From Aldehydirespirator sp965117015 (GTDB lineage: Bacteria > Actinomycetota > Acidimicrobiia > Acidimicrobiales > Aldehydirespiratoraceae), in assembly GCA_965117015.1 (NCBI GenBank), contig OZ220747.1:310001-374000 (forward strand): DNA of 64,000 bases, in the 5' to 3' direction. Position numbers and translations under genes: made by a program. The notes beneath the pieces were generated by a model. The model searched no databases. It was given only the letters and a program-made list of their open reading frames with translations, and was not told the DNA's origin. Numbering within the stretch: position 1 is the stretch's first letter; every line of letters begins with the position of its first letter. Positions 19,489 through 27,706 of the stretch are shown piece after piece.

Positions 19489-20415
19489 GTGGCTGCCATC
19501 ACTATGGATTGGGAACTGCCAGCGCCCTCGGCGACGGCCCGCGCCCGTCTTTGCGACGGCTCGGTGATCGTGGCACGGCGCCACGGCAATCCGGACGGAC
19601 CCAGGGTGCTGCTCACTCACGGTTGCGGCTTCTCCGCCGACCTCTACTGGCCGTTCTGGTCGCTGCTCGTCGACGACTGCGACGTAGTGGTCTACGACCT
19701 TCGCAGCCACGGCTGGAACGATCCGAGCGACCTGCGGATGCACAACCTGCCGACACTCGCCGACGACGACCGCCGGGTTGTGGATGCGGTCGACCGCGCC
19801 TTCGGCGCCAAGCCGACCGTCGGGATCTACCACTCGCTGTCGACGATGGTCGTGCTGATGCACGAGCAGCAGTGGCCGACGTTCGCCGCGCTGCTGTTGT
19901 TCGATCCGCCGATCTACCCGCCCGGAGCGAGCCTGGACGAAATGGAGACGGTCTGTCAGGGGCTCGCGAACGCTGCCCGCCGGCGGCAGCGACGCTTCGA
20001 GTCACCAGGCGAACTCGCGGCGATGCTCGAGCGCGCGCCCGCGTTCTCGCTGGTGCCCGAACCGACACGAAGGCTGTTCGCGGAGACCACCCTGCGCCCG
20101 TCGCCCGACGGTGGCTACGAGTTGCGGTGCCCGCCTGAGCACGAGGCGCAGTTGTTCGAGTGGTACTTCGGCCACTCGATGCAGACCTTGGAACTCCTCG
20201 CCGACATCACGATCCCCATCAAGGTCATCGGAGCCGACCCGACCATGGATTTCTCGTTCCTGCCGTCGACGGACTTGAGCACCCTCTCGGACCTGGACTA
20301 TGACTTCGTGCCTGACCTCACACACCTGTTGCCACTTGAAGCGCCCGAGATATGCGCTAGTTTGACAATGGAATTCGTACGACAGCCCGGCTCGTTGACT
20401 CAACCCCGTCCCTGA
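19489..20415 (+). CDS. Alpha/beta-hydrolase fold protein
   Basis: This 308-residue protein has the fold's early motif LLTHGCGFSADLYW (oxyanion region) and an RSHGWNDPSD turn. The nucleophile elbow reads GIYHSLSTM: serine is present, but the usual first Gly of GxSxG is Tyr and the last Gly is Ser. A C-terminal His is plausible in DLTHLLPLE. Ester or thioester hydrolysis is the general expectation and no substrate can be named. It starts with GTG (ATG at 19504 is an alternative) and is divergent from paaZ. The DUF1330 gene follows after 20 bp. Confidence 0.75.
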   Translation: MAAITMDWELPAPSATARARLCDGSVIVARRHGNPDGPRVLLTHGCGFSADLYWPFWSLLVDDCDVVVYDLRSHGWNDPSDLRMHNLPTLADDDRRVVDAVDRAFGAKPTVGIYHSLSTMVVLMHEQQWPTFAALLLFDPPIYPPGASLDEMETVCQGLANAARRRQRRFESPGELAAMLERAPAFSLVPEPTRRLFAETTLRPSPDGGYELRCPPEHEAQLFEWYFGHSMQTLELLADITIPIKVIGADPTMDFSFLPSTDLSTLSDLDYDFVPDLTHLLPLEAPEICASLTMEFVRQPGSLTQPRP

Positions 20416-20435
20416 CCACGAAAGGAACCCACTCC

Positions 20436-20732
20436 ATGTTCCTCATAATCGACCCGAGAATCGTCGATCGTGACGCCTACGTCGCCACCGTCAAGCAGTG
20501 GGGTCCCGCGGCCCACACCGCCGAAGCCCACGGCGGACGGCTGCTGGTCTGCGGCGACTGGGTGGCGGTGATCGACGGCGCCTGGAAACCCACCAATCTG
20601 CTGATCGTCGAGTTCCCGGACGCCGATGCCATGAACAGTTGGGTGGAGTCCAGCGACTATGCAGACATGGTGGCACTCGTGAGCCAGTCCGCCGTGATGT
20701 CCGTCGTCGCCGTCTCGACACACAGCGAATAG
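20436..20732 (+). CDS. DUF1330 family protein
   Basis: This 98-residue ferredoxin-like (dimeric alpha/beta barrel) protein has the DUF1330 features AEAHGGRLLVCGD and LLIVEFPDADAMNSWVESSDY. Members are small cytoplasmic proteins without an established reaction. It is probably co-transcribed with the preceding alpha/beta hydrolase, since only 20 bp separate them and AAAGGAA precedes the ATG. Confidence 0.82.
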   Translation: MFLIIDPRIVDRDAYVATVKQWGPAAHTAEAHGGRLLVCGDWVAVIDGAWKPTNLLIVEFPDADAMNSWVESSDYADMVALVSQSAVMSVVAVSTHSE

Positions 20733-20745
20733 CCCCCGCAACAGG

Positions 20746-20776
20746 GACCGCTCAGTCGAGGAGGCCTTCAGCGGTC
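20746..20776. terminator. Possible bidirectional hairpin between convergent genes
   Basis: GACCGCT (20746-20752) and AGCGGTC (20770-20776) form a perfect 7-bp stem with a 17-nt loop, 14 bp after the DUF1330 stop and 50 bp from the map stop. No T-run follows. Confidence 0.35.
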
Positions 20777-20826
20777 GCCCTTACGTGATCGCAAGGTCAG
20801 CAGAGTAGAAGCAACCGCCGCGAGGA

Positions 20827-21786
20827 CTAGCCGACCGGCTCGATGAACAGGTCGTGGGCGCACTCGCCCGCGGCGGTGCGAGTCAGGATCTCGGCTCCCT
20901 CGGCGGTGCAGGCGAGGGTGTGCTCGAACTGGGCGGTGCGGCGGCCGTCGACGGTGACCGCGGTCCACCCGTCGTCCCACATCGCCGCCTCGGGCGAGCC
21001 CAACGTGAGCATCGGCTCGATGGTGAACGTCATCGCCTCGGTGAGGACCGTCGAGTGTCGGCGGTCGTAGTAGTGAGGCACCTGGAGCCCGGAGTGGAAC
21101 TCCGTGCCCACACCGTGGCCGATGAACTCCCTCACCACGCCGAGGCTGTGCCTCCAGGCGTGATTCTGGATGGCCCGGCCGATGTCGGACACGACCGCGC
21201 CCGCGCGCACCGCGCCGATGCCCTCGTAGAGCGCGACGCGGGTCTCGTCCACCAGACGCTGGGAGTGCTCATCCACCTCGCCGATCATCAGCGTCACCGA
21301 GGTGTCACCGTGGACCCCCTCCCGGTACACGGTCACGTCGATGTTGATGATGTCACCGGAGGCCAGGCGGCGCGAGTCGGGGATCCCGTGGCAGATCACC
21401 TCGTTGACCGAGGTGCACACCGACTTCGGATAGCCCCGGTAGCCGAGCGGGCTCGGATAGGCGCCCGCGGCCACGGCGGCGTCGTGCACGAACCGGTCGA
21501 TGGCGTCGGTCGTCATCCCGGCCTGAACTTGCTCGCACGCTGCGATCAGAACCTCGGCTGCGAGTGCCCCGGTGCGGCGCATGGCCTCCAGCTCATCCGG
21601 TGTGCGGGCCAGCGGCGACACCGGAGGATGGGGCTCCCCACCGGGCAGCGATGCGTAGGGCGGGCGTTCGATGCCGGCCGGCACGCGGCGCTGGGAGCTC
21701 ACTAGCCCCGGCCGCACCGGCGGATGCGACGCCGGGATGCTGCCCACGCCCACACCGGCGGGAACCCGCCGCTTGCGTTTCGCCAT
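20827..21786 (-). CDS. map: Type I methionine aminopeptidase
   Basis: This 319-residue enzyme removes N-terminal Met from new proteins. All five metal ligands are visible: Asp150 (NIDVTV), Asp161 (HGDTSV), His224 (GHGVG), Glu257 (TIEPM) and Glu288 (QFEHT). An N-terminal extension of about 60 residues, rich in Pro and Arg and ending in the RPPYASLPGG stretch, is typical of the longer actinobacterial form. The ATG at 21786 is preferred over a GTG one codon earlier. It is transcribed alone. Confidence 0.95.
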   Translation of the reverse strand: MAKRKRRVPAGVGVGSIPASHPPVRPGLVSSQRRVPAGIERPPYASLPGGEPHPPVSPLARTPDELEAMRRTGALAAEVLIAACEQVQAGMTTDAIDRFVHDAAVAAGAYPSPLGYRGYPKSVCTSVNEVICHGIPDSRRLASGDIINIDVTVYREGVHGDTSVTLMIGEVDEHSQRLVDETRVALYEGIGAVRAGAVVSDIGRAIQNHAWRHSLGVVREFIGHGVGTEFHSGLQVPHYYDRRHSTVLTEAMTFTIEPMLTLGSPEAAMWDDGWTAVTVDGRRTAQFEHTLACTAEGAEILTRTAAGECAHDLFIEPVG

Positions 21787-21858
21787 CACTTCACAGGCTA
21801 GAGGCGCATGACCACCGGCCCCGCCGACGCACGCGGCCTCGGACCGGTTCGCCTGCCG

Positions 21859-23817
21859 CTAGCTCGGGCGGGTGCGGGCCCGCTCGATGAAGAGCGCCAT
21901 CTCGATCCGCTTGGTGACCCGGTCCGGGCAGAACTCCAGCAGCTCGGCCGAACAGCCCTTGGTGATCCCCGCCGCGTGCAGAGCATCGATGGCGGCCGCG
22001 TGGTGGTTGCCGTGCGTGTCGGCGAAACCTGCCGGCGGAGCGGGGTCGAGACCGAATGCTCTCTCGAGGAAGCTCGCCGCCTGAGCGCGGGTGACCGGAT
22101 CGTCGGGACAGTACTGGGCCGGTTCTGCGCCGCATCCGAGGGTGATCCCCAACTCGGCCAACCGTTCCACATGCGCGGCCCACCACTGACCAGCGTCGAC
22201 GTCGGCGAACCGCGACGTGCTGATCGGCTCCGGATCCTGGCCGTCGACGGCGCGCACCAGCCACACTGCCGTCAGCCATCTCGGGATCGGATCGCCGGGG
22301 CAGAAGCGGCCGGGCTTGCACTCCGTGCCGGCCAGCACGCCGTCCTCCGCCAGAGCGGCCACGGCGTCGAACAACTCGCTATCCATCTGGACATCGGCCG
22401 GAAGGGCGCCGGGCAGCCCGGCCGCGGCCGCCGCCAGGCGGGTGAAGCCGACCGGATGCCAGCAGTCCGAGAGGTCCAGCTCCACGTCGGGCTCGATGCC
22501 TCCTTCGGCGCTGGCGCCATCCGGTCCGAACCACCTGAACACCGTCACCCGGCCAGCCCCCAGCAGAGTGCCGTCAGCCGCCTCCAGGGCCCGCGTGATC
22601 TGGCCGGTGTTCTTTCCGTAGGTGGTCGTGCCCACCACGGTGGCGCGGCCGTGATCGCGCAGAGCCAGCGTCAGGACCTCGGACGCCGATGCCGACGACC
22701 CGTCCACCGCCACCGCCACAGGCAGCAGGGCCGGGTTCGGCAGACTTCCGTGCCCGCGGACCAGGTGACGGAGGGTGTCGAGCCTGGACTCCTCCCGGAT
22801 CACGACCTGACGGTCGTCCAGGAACATCCCGGCGATGTTGACGACGGTCTCCAGGTAGCCCCCGGGATTGCCCCGCAGGTCGACGACTATCGACTCCACA
22901 CCAGAGTCGAGCAGGGTCTCGAGTTCCTCGCCGACACGCTCATCAGCCCTTGCACCGAAGGAGCCGAGACGCAGATATCCGGTAGTGCCCGCCACCGTCC
23001 TGCTGGCGACCGCAGGGGCGAACACCGGCGCGGCTTCCACCCCGAATGCTCTCCTGCGGCCGTTCCGCTGGACGATGACCGGCACGAGGCTGCCCAACTC
23101 GAATTGGGGCAAGTCCTGCAGTCCGCATCCCGAACCCGACGGAGCCAGACCGGCAATGAGCGTGAGGACATCGTCGGGCTTCAAGCCGGCCTGCTCGGCC
23201 GGGCTGCCCGGGAACACCTCGGCCACAACCAGCCGGCACGTCTCTGACAGCACACTGCAGGCAACCGTGCCGTCCAACAAGCCCAGCCTCAGGCCGATAC
23301 CCGAGAACGGCAGGCCCGTGTTCAGGCGCGCCTGCATCTGCGCATACTCCGACGGCGACATCAGGAAGGTGTTGGGATCCCCCAGCGAGGCGAACATCGC
23401 ACTGGAGGCGGCCCAGACCGCGGCCGCCGTGTCGCCCACGGCGTCGATCTCCGCGCAGGTCTGTTCGAACACGGGCGAGGGCAGCGCACACGGCGGGGCG
23501 GCTTCGGTGCCCCGCGGGGCCAGCCCGGCCTCCCGCACCCCCTCGGCCGCGGCTGCGGCCAAGTCCTCGTCGACCGGCTCGTCGACGTAGTCGTCCTTGA
23601 GCATCCGGTAGCTGTGGCACAGCAGATCGAACACCGTCGGAGCGTCGTCGCACGCAACCCGGGCGGCCGGGGCCTCGGCTTCGGTGCCGGTGGCGGGCTC
23701 AGGCTCGGCTCCGGTGTCGGTGTCCTGCGCGACCGCGACCGTCGGCCAGGCAACCAGGGCGGCCAGGACGGCAGCCGCGACGCGGCGACCCACGCGCCAG
23801 TCGACAAAGAAGCGCAT
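21859..23817 (-). CDS. Secreted S41-family (C-terminal processing) protease with S-layer-like repeats
   Basis: This 652-residue protein has a signal peptide ending near AVAQ (residue 31), a PDZ domain around 160-260 (VFPGSPAEQAGLKPDDVLTLIAG) and an S41 peptidase domain. Ser377 in SASASE and Lys402 in YGKNTGQ form the expected dyad with the usual 25-residue spacing. The C-terminus (about 475-652) holds three SLH-like repeats, each with a Cys pair of the GC...CP type and TRAQAASFLERAF-like ends. These could bind the cell envelope. The ATG at 23817 is chosen because the signal peptide starts there. The maoC-like stop is 20 nt upstream. Confidence 0.88.
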   Translation of the reverse strand: MRFFVDWRVGRRVAAAVLAALVAWPTVAVAQDTDTGAEPEPATGTEAEAPAARVACDDAPTVFDLLCHSYRMLKDDYVDEPVDEDLAAAAAEGVREAGLAPRGTEAAPPCALPSPVFEQTCAEIDAVGDTAAAVWAASSAMFASLGDPNTFLMSPSEYAQMQARLNTGLPFSGIGLRLGLLDGTVACSVLSETCRLVVAEVFPGSPAEQAGLKPDDVLTLIAGLAPSGSGCGLQDLPQFELGSLVPVIVQRNGRRRAFGVEAAPVFAPAVASRTVAGTTGYLRLGSFGARADERVGEELETLLDSGVESIVVDLRGNPGGYLETVVNIAGMFLDDRQVVIREESRLDTLRHLVRGHGSLPNPALLPVAVAVDGSSASASEVLTLALRDHGRATVVGTTTYGKNTGQITRALEAADGTLLGAGRVTVFRWFGPDGASAEGGIEPDVELDLSDCWHPVGFTRLAAAAAGLPGALPADVQMDSELFDAVAALAEDGVLAGTECKPGRFCPGDPIPRWLTAVWLVRAVDGQDPEPISTSRFADVDAGQWWAAHVERLAELGITLGCGAEPAQYCPDDPVTRAQAASFLERAFGLDPAPPAGFADTHGNHHAAAIDALHAAGITKGCSAELLEFCPDRVTKRIEMALFIERARTRPS

Positions 23818-23836
23818 CACAGGGAGACTCGGGCGC

Positions 23837-24298
23837 TCAGCGGAGGAACCGGCTGACCGACTCGACGACGCAGGCCGGCTTGGCCTGGCCCTCGATCTCA
23901 ACGGTGACGGTGATCACCGTCTGCACCCCGGAGCCGCCGGGCAACTCCTCGGCGGACGTCAGGGTCGCTGAGGCCCGCAGCCGCGACCCCACCAGGACCG
24001 GCTGCGGGAAGCGCACCCGGTTGACCCCGTAGTTGATCCCCATCGAGATCCCCTCCACCCGCACGATCTCGGGCAGCAGCAGATTGGTGAGAGCCAGCGT
24101 CAGATAGCCGTGCGCGATGGTGGTTCCGAACGGGCCCGACGCGGCCGCCTCCGGATCGACGTGGATCCACTGGTGATCGCCGGTGGCCTCGGCGAACATG
24201 TCGATGCGCCCTTGGTCGACGGTCACCCAGTCGCTGTGGCCGAGATGGTTCCCTACCGCACTCAGCAGCTCGTCGGGGGATGCGAACACGGTGGCCAT
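23837..24298 (-). CDS. MaoC-like hot-dog (R)-enoyl-CoA hydratase
   Basis: This 153-residue single hot-dog protein has the hydratase 2 motif with Asp and His in ATGDHQWIHVD, followed by FGTTIAHGYLTLAL. It would add water to trans-2-enoyl-CoA. The N-terminus VFASPDELLSAVG and the MGINYGVNRVRFPQPV segment match the NodN/MaoC group. It probably shares a transcript with the downstream protease gene, although the functions are unrelated. Its promoter region contains a 22-bp near-palindrome. Confidence 0.88.
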   Translation of the reverse strand: MATVFASPDELLSAVGNHLGHSDWVTVDQGRIDMFAEATGDHQWIHVDPEAAASGPFGTTIAHGYLTLALTNLLLPEIVRVEGISMGINYGVNRVRFPQPVLVGSRLRASATLTSAEELPGGSGVQTVITVTVEIEGQAKPACVVESVSRFLR

Positions 24299-24329
24299 GA
24301 CGTCGAGACACTATCGGCTACACCGACTC

Positions 24330-24351
24330 TAATAGTGAATATTGACTACTA
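24330..24351. promoter_or_regulatory. 22-bp near-palindrome in a divergent promoter
   Basis: The AT-rich stretch centred on AATATT (24338-24343) reads the same on both strands at 18 of 22 positions. The inner core is AGTGAATATTGACT. It lies between the divergent maoC-like and CDF genes and has the size of a TetR-, GntR- or MarR-type operator. No regulator gene is adjacent. Confidence 0.5.
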
Positions 24352-24406
24352 CTAGAAGAAGGAGTCGAGAGCCGGCAGAGCGGGCACGCCACTAGCCTTG
24401 CCGCCC

Positions 24407-25333
24407 ATGGCGGCCAGCGGCGGAACGAAGGCGATCCTCGCCGCCCTCTTCGCCAACCTCGGGCTCGCCATCGCCAAGTTCGTGGCCTTCGTCTTCACCG
24501 GGGCATCGTCGATGCTGGCCGAAGCCATCCACAGCGTGGCCGACACCAGCAATCAGGCCCTGCTGCTGCTCGGGGGCCGCCTGGCTCGGCGCGACGCCAC
24601 CTCCCAGCATTCGTTCGGCTACGGGCGCGAGCGCTACTTCTGGTCGTTCGTGGTGGCTCTGGTGCTGTTCACGGTCGGGTCCCTGTACGCCCTGTACGAG
24701 GGAATTGACAAGATCCGCCACCCCCACGAGATCGACTCACCGATTTGGGCCTTCGTGGTGCTCAGCGTGGGCATCGTGCTGGAGAGCTTCTCGATGCGCA
24801 CCGCGGTAGTCGAGTCCAACCGGGTCCGGGGGTCGGCATCCTGGATGCACTTCATCAGGCGGTCACGAACGCCGGAGCTGCCGGTGGTACTGCTTGAGGA
24901 CCTGGGCGCCCTCCTGGGGCTGGTCCTCGCCCTCGGGGCTCTGGCGATAGCCACCGTGTTCGACGCGCCGGTGTGGGACGGCATCGGCACCCTGTCGATC
25001 GGCGTGCTGCTGGGACTGATCGCGGTGGTGCTGGCGGTGGAGATGCGCAGCCTGCTGCTGGGCGAGTCGGCAACCAGGGCGGACGACGACGCCATACGCA
25101 AGGCCATCACAGCGACCGAGGGCGTGACAGGCCTGATCCACCTGCGCACCCAGCACATCGGACCCGAGGAGCTGCTGGTGGCGGCCAAGGTCTCGTTCGA
25201 TCCCGGCTACACCACCGCCGACCTCGTCGAGGCCATCAACCGGGTCGAAGAGAACGCCAGGGCCGCGGTGCCCATCGCCCGCATCATGTACGTGGAGCCC
25301 GACATAGAAGCCGAGCGGCAGGGCGGCCCGTGA
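24407..25333 (+). CDS. Cation diffusion facilitator family transporter
   Basis: This 308-residue CDF exporter has six membrane segments and a cytoplasmic C-terminal domain. The metal site of TM2 is visible in AEAIHSVADTSNQ, and the TM5 site reads EDLGALLG. The substrate is presumably Zn, Fe or Mn. The ATG at 24407 gives the usual ASGGTKAILAAL beginning. A TTG three codons earlier is unlikely. No ribosome site is evident, so the mRNA may be nearly leaderless. The stop overlaps the next start (GTGA). Confidence 0.9.
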   Translation: MAASGGTKAILAALFANLGLAIAKFVAFVFTGASSMLAEAIHSVADTSNQALLLLGGRLARRDATSQHSFGYGRERYFWSFVVALVLFTVGSLYALYEGIDKIRHPHEIDSPIWAFVVLSVGIVLESFSMRTAVVESNRVRGSASWMHFIRRSRTPELPVVLLEDLGALLGLVLALGALAIATVFDAPVWDGIGTLSIGVLLGLIAVVLAVEMRSLLLGESATRADDDAIRKAITATEGVTGLIHLRTQHIGPEELLVAAKVSFDPGYTTADLVEAINRVEENARAAVPIARIMYVEPDIEAERQGGP

Positions 25334-26013
25334 TCACCGAACTGCACACCGCCACGACCGGCACCGGGCCCGCGGTCGTGCTGGTGCACGGCATGGGTGA
25401 CAGCGGCTCTGTGTGGGCCGGGACGGTGGAGGCACTCGGCGCTGACTTTGCCTGCACGACGATCGACCTGCCCGGCCACGGGAACTCCCCCGCTCCGTCC
25501 GAGCGAGCCCCTTACGAGCGGGAAGCCGTGCTGGCATCCATAGACGCCGTGCTGGCCCGGACTGGTCCCGCGGTGTACGTCGGACACTCGCTGGGCGGCT
25601 ACCTCGGGCTGACCCACTGCCTGACAAGGCCTGGAGTCATCCGGGGACTGGTGCTGGTGGCGGCCGGCCCCGGTTTCCGCGACGCCGCCGCGATGAAGGA
25701 CTGGAACGATCGGGTTCACCTCAGCGCCCCCCGTCTCACCATCCCCCGGATTGCCACCACGACCAGCCTCCACACCGACTCCATGGTGATCGACCGGCTG
25801 ACCGAGGTGGCGATGCCCGTGGGCCTGCTGGTGGGCAGCAACGACAAGGCCTTCGTGGGCGCCAACGACTACATGGAGCGCAAGTTGCCCGATGTACGTC
25901 GCCGCACCGTCGACGAGGGTCGCCACCGGTTGATGAGAACCCATCCTGAAGCGGTGGCCGACATGGTGCGCGATGTGGCCGCGGCGGGCGGCCTGACTGC
26001 CGGGAGGCATTGA
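25330..26013 (+). CDS. Alpha/beta hydrolase
   Basis: This 227-residue protein has a complete catalytic set: oxyanion motif VLVHGMGDSGSVW, nucleophile GHSLGG, an acid in LVGSNDKAFV and a His in DEGRHRLM. The GTG start overlaps the CDF stop. A longer open frame upstream belongs to the CDF gene in another frame. It is a generic esterase or C-C/thioester hydrolase, and the substrate is unknown. Its stop overlaps the following ATG (TGATG), so the CDF, hydrolase and rhodanese genes form one operon. Confidence 0.87.
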   Translation: MITELHTATTGTGPAVVLVHGMGDSGSVWAGTVEALGADFACTTIDLPGHGNSPAPSERAPYEREAVLASIDAVLARTGPAVYVGHSLGGYLGLTHCLTRPGVIRGLVLVAAGPGFRDAAAMKDWNDRVHLSAPRLTIPRIATTTSLHTDSMVIDRLTEVAMPVGLLVGSNDKAFVGANDYMERKLPDVRRRTVDEGRHRLMRTHPEAVADMVRDVAAAGGLTAGRH

Positions 26014-26834
26014 TGGACAGGTTCGGACCGCTGGTCGACGCCCGATGGCTCGCCGCCCACGCCGACGCCGTGGTGATCGCTGACGTCAGGTGGTACCTGG
26101 ACGGCCGCTCGGGCCGGGAGGCCTACGACCGGGGCCACATCGGTGGGGCGCGCTTCGTCGACCTCGACACCGATCTCTCGGGCCCGCCCACCACCGAGGG
26201 CGGCCGCCACCCGCTGCCGTCGCCCGAGGACTTCGCCGCGGCCATGGGCCGGCTCGGGATCGGCGACGACACTGCCGTCGTCGCCTACGACGATGTCGGC
26301 GGAGTCATCGCGTCGCGGCTGTGGTGGATGCTCGACTGCGTGGGCGGCGACGCGGCCGTGCTCGACGGCGGGCTCGACGCCTGGCCCGGCGCCCTGCAAA
26401 CTGCAGAACCCGCATGGCAGCCGGAGACGTTCACCGCCCGGCCATGGCCCGCAGAGCGCTTCGCCACCATCGACGAGGTCGACGCGGCCCGCACCGACCC
26501 GAACCGTCTGGTGATCGACGCCCGCTCCGTCGAGAGATACCGCGGCGAGCCGAACGCCATCGATCCCCGCTTCGGCCACATCCCTGGCGCGGTGAGCATG
26601 CAGGTCGGCGACAACCTCCTCGACGGCCGGCTGCTGCCGGCGGGCGACATGCGCGACCGCTACGAGCGGGCCGGAGCCGCCGACCGGCAAGTCATCGCAT
26701 ACTGCGGCAGCGGCGTGTCGGCGTGTCACGACCTGCTCGCCCTCCGTCATGCCGGTCTGGGTGACGGCCGGCTGTTCGTGGGGTCGTGGTCGGCCTGGGG
26801 ATCCGATCCGGACCGCCCCCTGGCTACGGCCTGA
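26013..26834 (+). CDS. Two-domain rhodanese (thiosulfate/3-mercaptopyruvate sulfurtransferase)
   Basis: This 273-residue protein has an N-terminal inactive rhodanese domain (DVRWYLDGRSGREAYDRGHIGGARFVD) and a C-terminal active one with Cys231 in AYCGSGVSA. The CGSGVSA loop is closer to mercaptopyruvate sulfurtransferases than to classical thiosulfate rhodaneses. It would move sulfane sulfur to acceptors. The ATG overlaps the previous stop by one base. Confidence 0.92.
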   Translation: MDRFGPLVDARWLAAHADAVVIADVRWYLDGRSGREAYDRGHIGGARFVDLDTDLSGPPTTEGGRHPLPSPEDFAAAMGRLGIGDDTAVVAYDDVGGVIASRLWWMLDCVGGDAAVLDGGLDAWPGALQTAEPAWQPETFTARPWPAERFATIDEVDAARTDPNRLVIDARSVERYRGEPNAIDPRFGHIPGAVSMQVGDNLLDGRLLPAGDMRDRYERAGAADRQVIAYCGSGVSACHDLLALRHAGLGDGRLFVGSWSAWGSDPDRPLATA

Positions 26835-26852
26835 GAGGGGCGGCGTCGGGGC

Positions 26853-27593
26853 TCAGGCGGTGCGGGCGTCGAGTTTGAGTTCCGGGAAGTCGATGTCGGG
26901 ATGGTCGAGCGCTACTGCGAACGCCTCGGCCAGGGCGGCGCCCACATCGTTGACATGCATCATCCCGCCCGGCACGGCCTGACGCTCCCATGCCTCCAGG
27001 GCCTCACCGAGCAGGTCGACATTCATGTGGTCGCTGAACTCGGTCGGCGCCGTGTTCCCCATCACGACCCGCATGAAGCGCCGGTCGGGGTGCTCGGCCC
27101 GCCACACCCGCATGCACTGGTCGAGCGCGGCCTTGGTGGCGCTGTAGGACCCGAACAGCGCGTTGGCGTCCTCCACCGTGCGGGACGACACGAAGGCGAC
27201 CAAGCCGTTGCGATCCATGTGCTCAAGTGCAGCCGCCGTCGCCAGGTTCGCTCCCACGACGTTCACGCGGAACACGTCGGTCCAGGTGTCGGGCTCGGTA
27301 CCGCTCAGCGGCTGGAGCACTCCGTAGCCGGCGGCGTAGACCATCAGATCGAGTCCGCCCATGGCCGAGGCGGCCTCGGCGGCCACGCGGCGGGCGTCGG
27401 CTGCGACCGTGGTGTCGCCAGGCGCCGCATAACCGGTGCCCAACTCGGCCACCAGCGCTTCCAGCCTCTCGCTCCGTCGCGCCGACACGGCGACCAGCCC
27501 GCCCCGGGCCGCCACCGCGCGGGCCGCAGCGGCGCCAATCCCCGACGACGCTCCCACCACCAGCACGCGCCGCCCGTCCAGCAACCCGCTCAT
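26853..27593 (-). CDS. Short-chain dehydrogenase/reductase
   Basis: This 246-residue Rossmann protein has the cofactor motif VVGASSGIG and catalytic Ser and Tyr/Lys in FVSSRTVED and YSATKAALD. An Arg pair after beta-2 (SARRSERL) suggests NADP preference. The substrate is unknown. The ATG at 27593 is chosen because the family start MSGLLDGRRVLV lies there. The in-frame region upstream is low in family features. Confidence 0.9.
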   Translation of the reverse strand: MSGLLDGRRVLVVGASSGIGAAAARAVAARGGLVAVSARRSERLEALVAELGTGYAAPGDTTVAADARRVAAEAASAMGGLDLMVYAAGYGVLQPLSGTEPDTWTDVFRVNVVGANLATAAALEHMDRNGLVAFVSSRTVEDANALFGSYSATKAALDQCMRVWRAEHPDRRFMRVVMGNTAPTEFSDHMNVDLLGEALEAWERQAVPGGMMHVNDVGAALAEAFAVALDHPDIDFPELKLDARTA

Positions 27594-27629
27594 CGAAGCC
27601 ACCGTAGCCGGGCCGCTACCCCGCTCACC

Positions 27630-27646
27630 GCTCCGGACACCGGAGC
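27630..27646. promoter_or_regulatory. Perfect 7-bp inverted repeat between divergent genes
   Basis: GCTCCGG and CCGGAGC flank ACA in the 113-bp gap between the SDR gene (minus) and the Ppx gene (plus). It may be an operator or a hairpin in one 5' leader. Confidence 0.35.
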
Positions 27647-27706
27647 CGTGCCGCGCCGTCGTGGGAGGTTGCGAGACGGGAAGTTTGGCGTGAGGCTTGC
27701 CCGCCG

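Noticed and set aside
24398..24406. TTG start for the CDF transporter
   Set aside because: It adds only three residues (MPP) not typical for the family, whereas the ATG at 24407 gives the common beginning.
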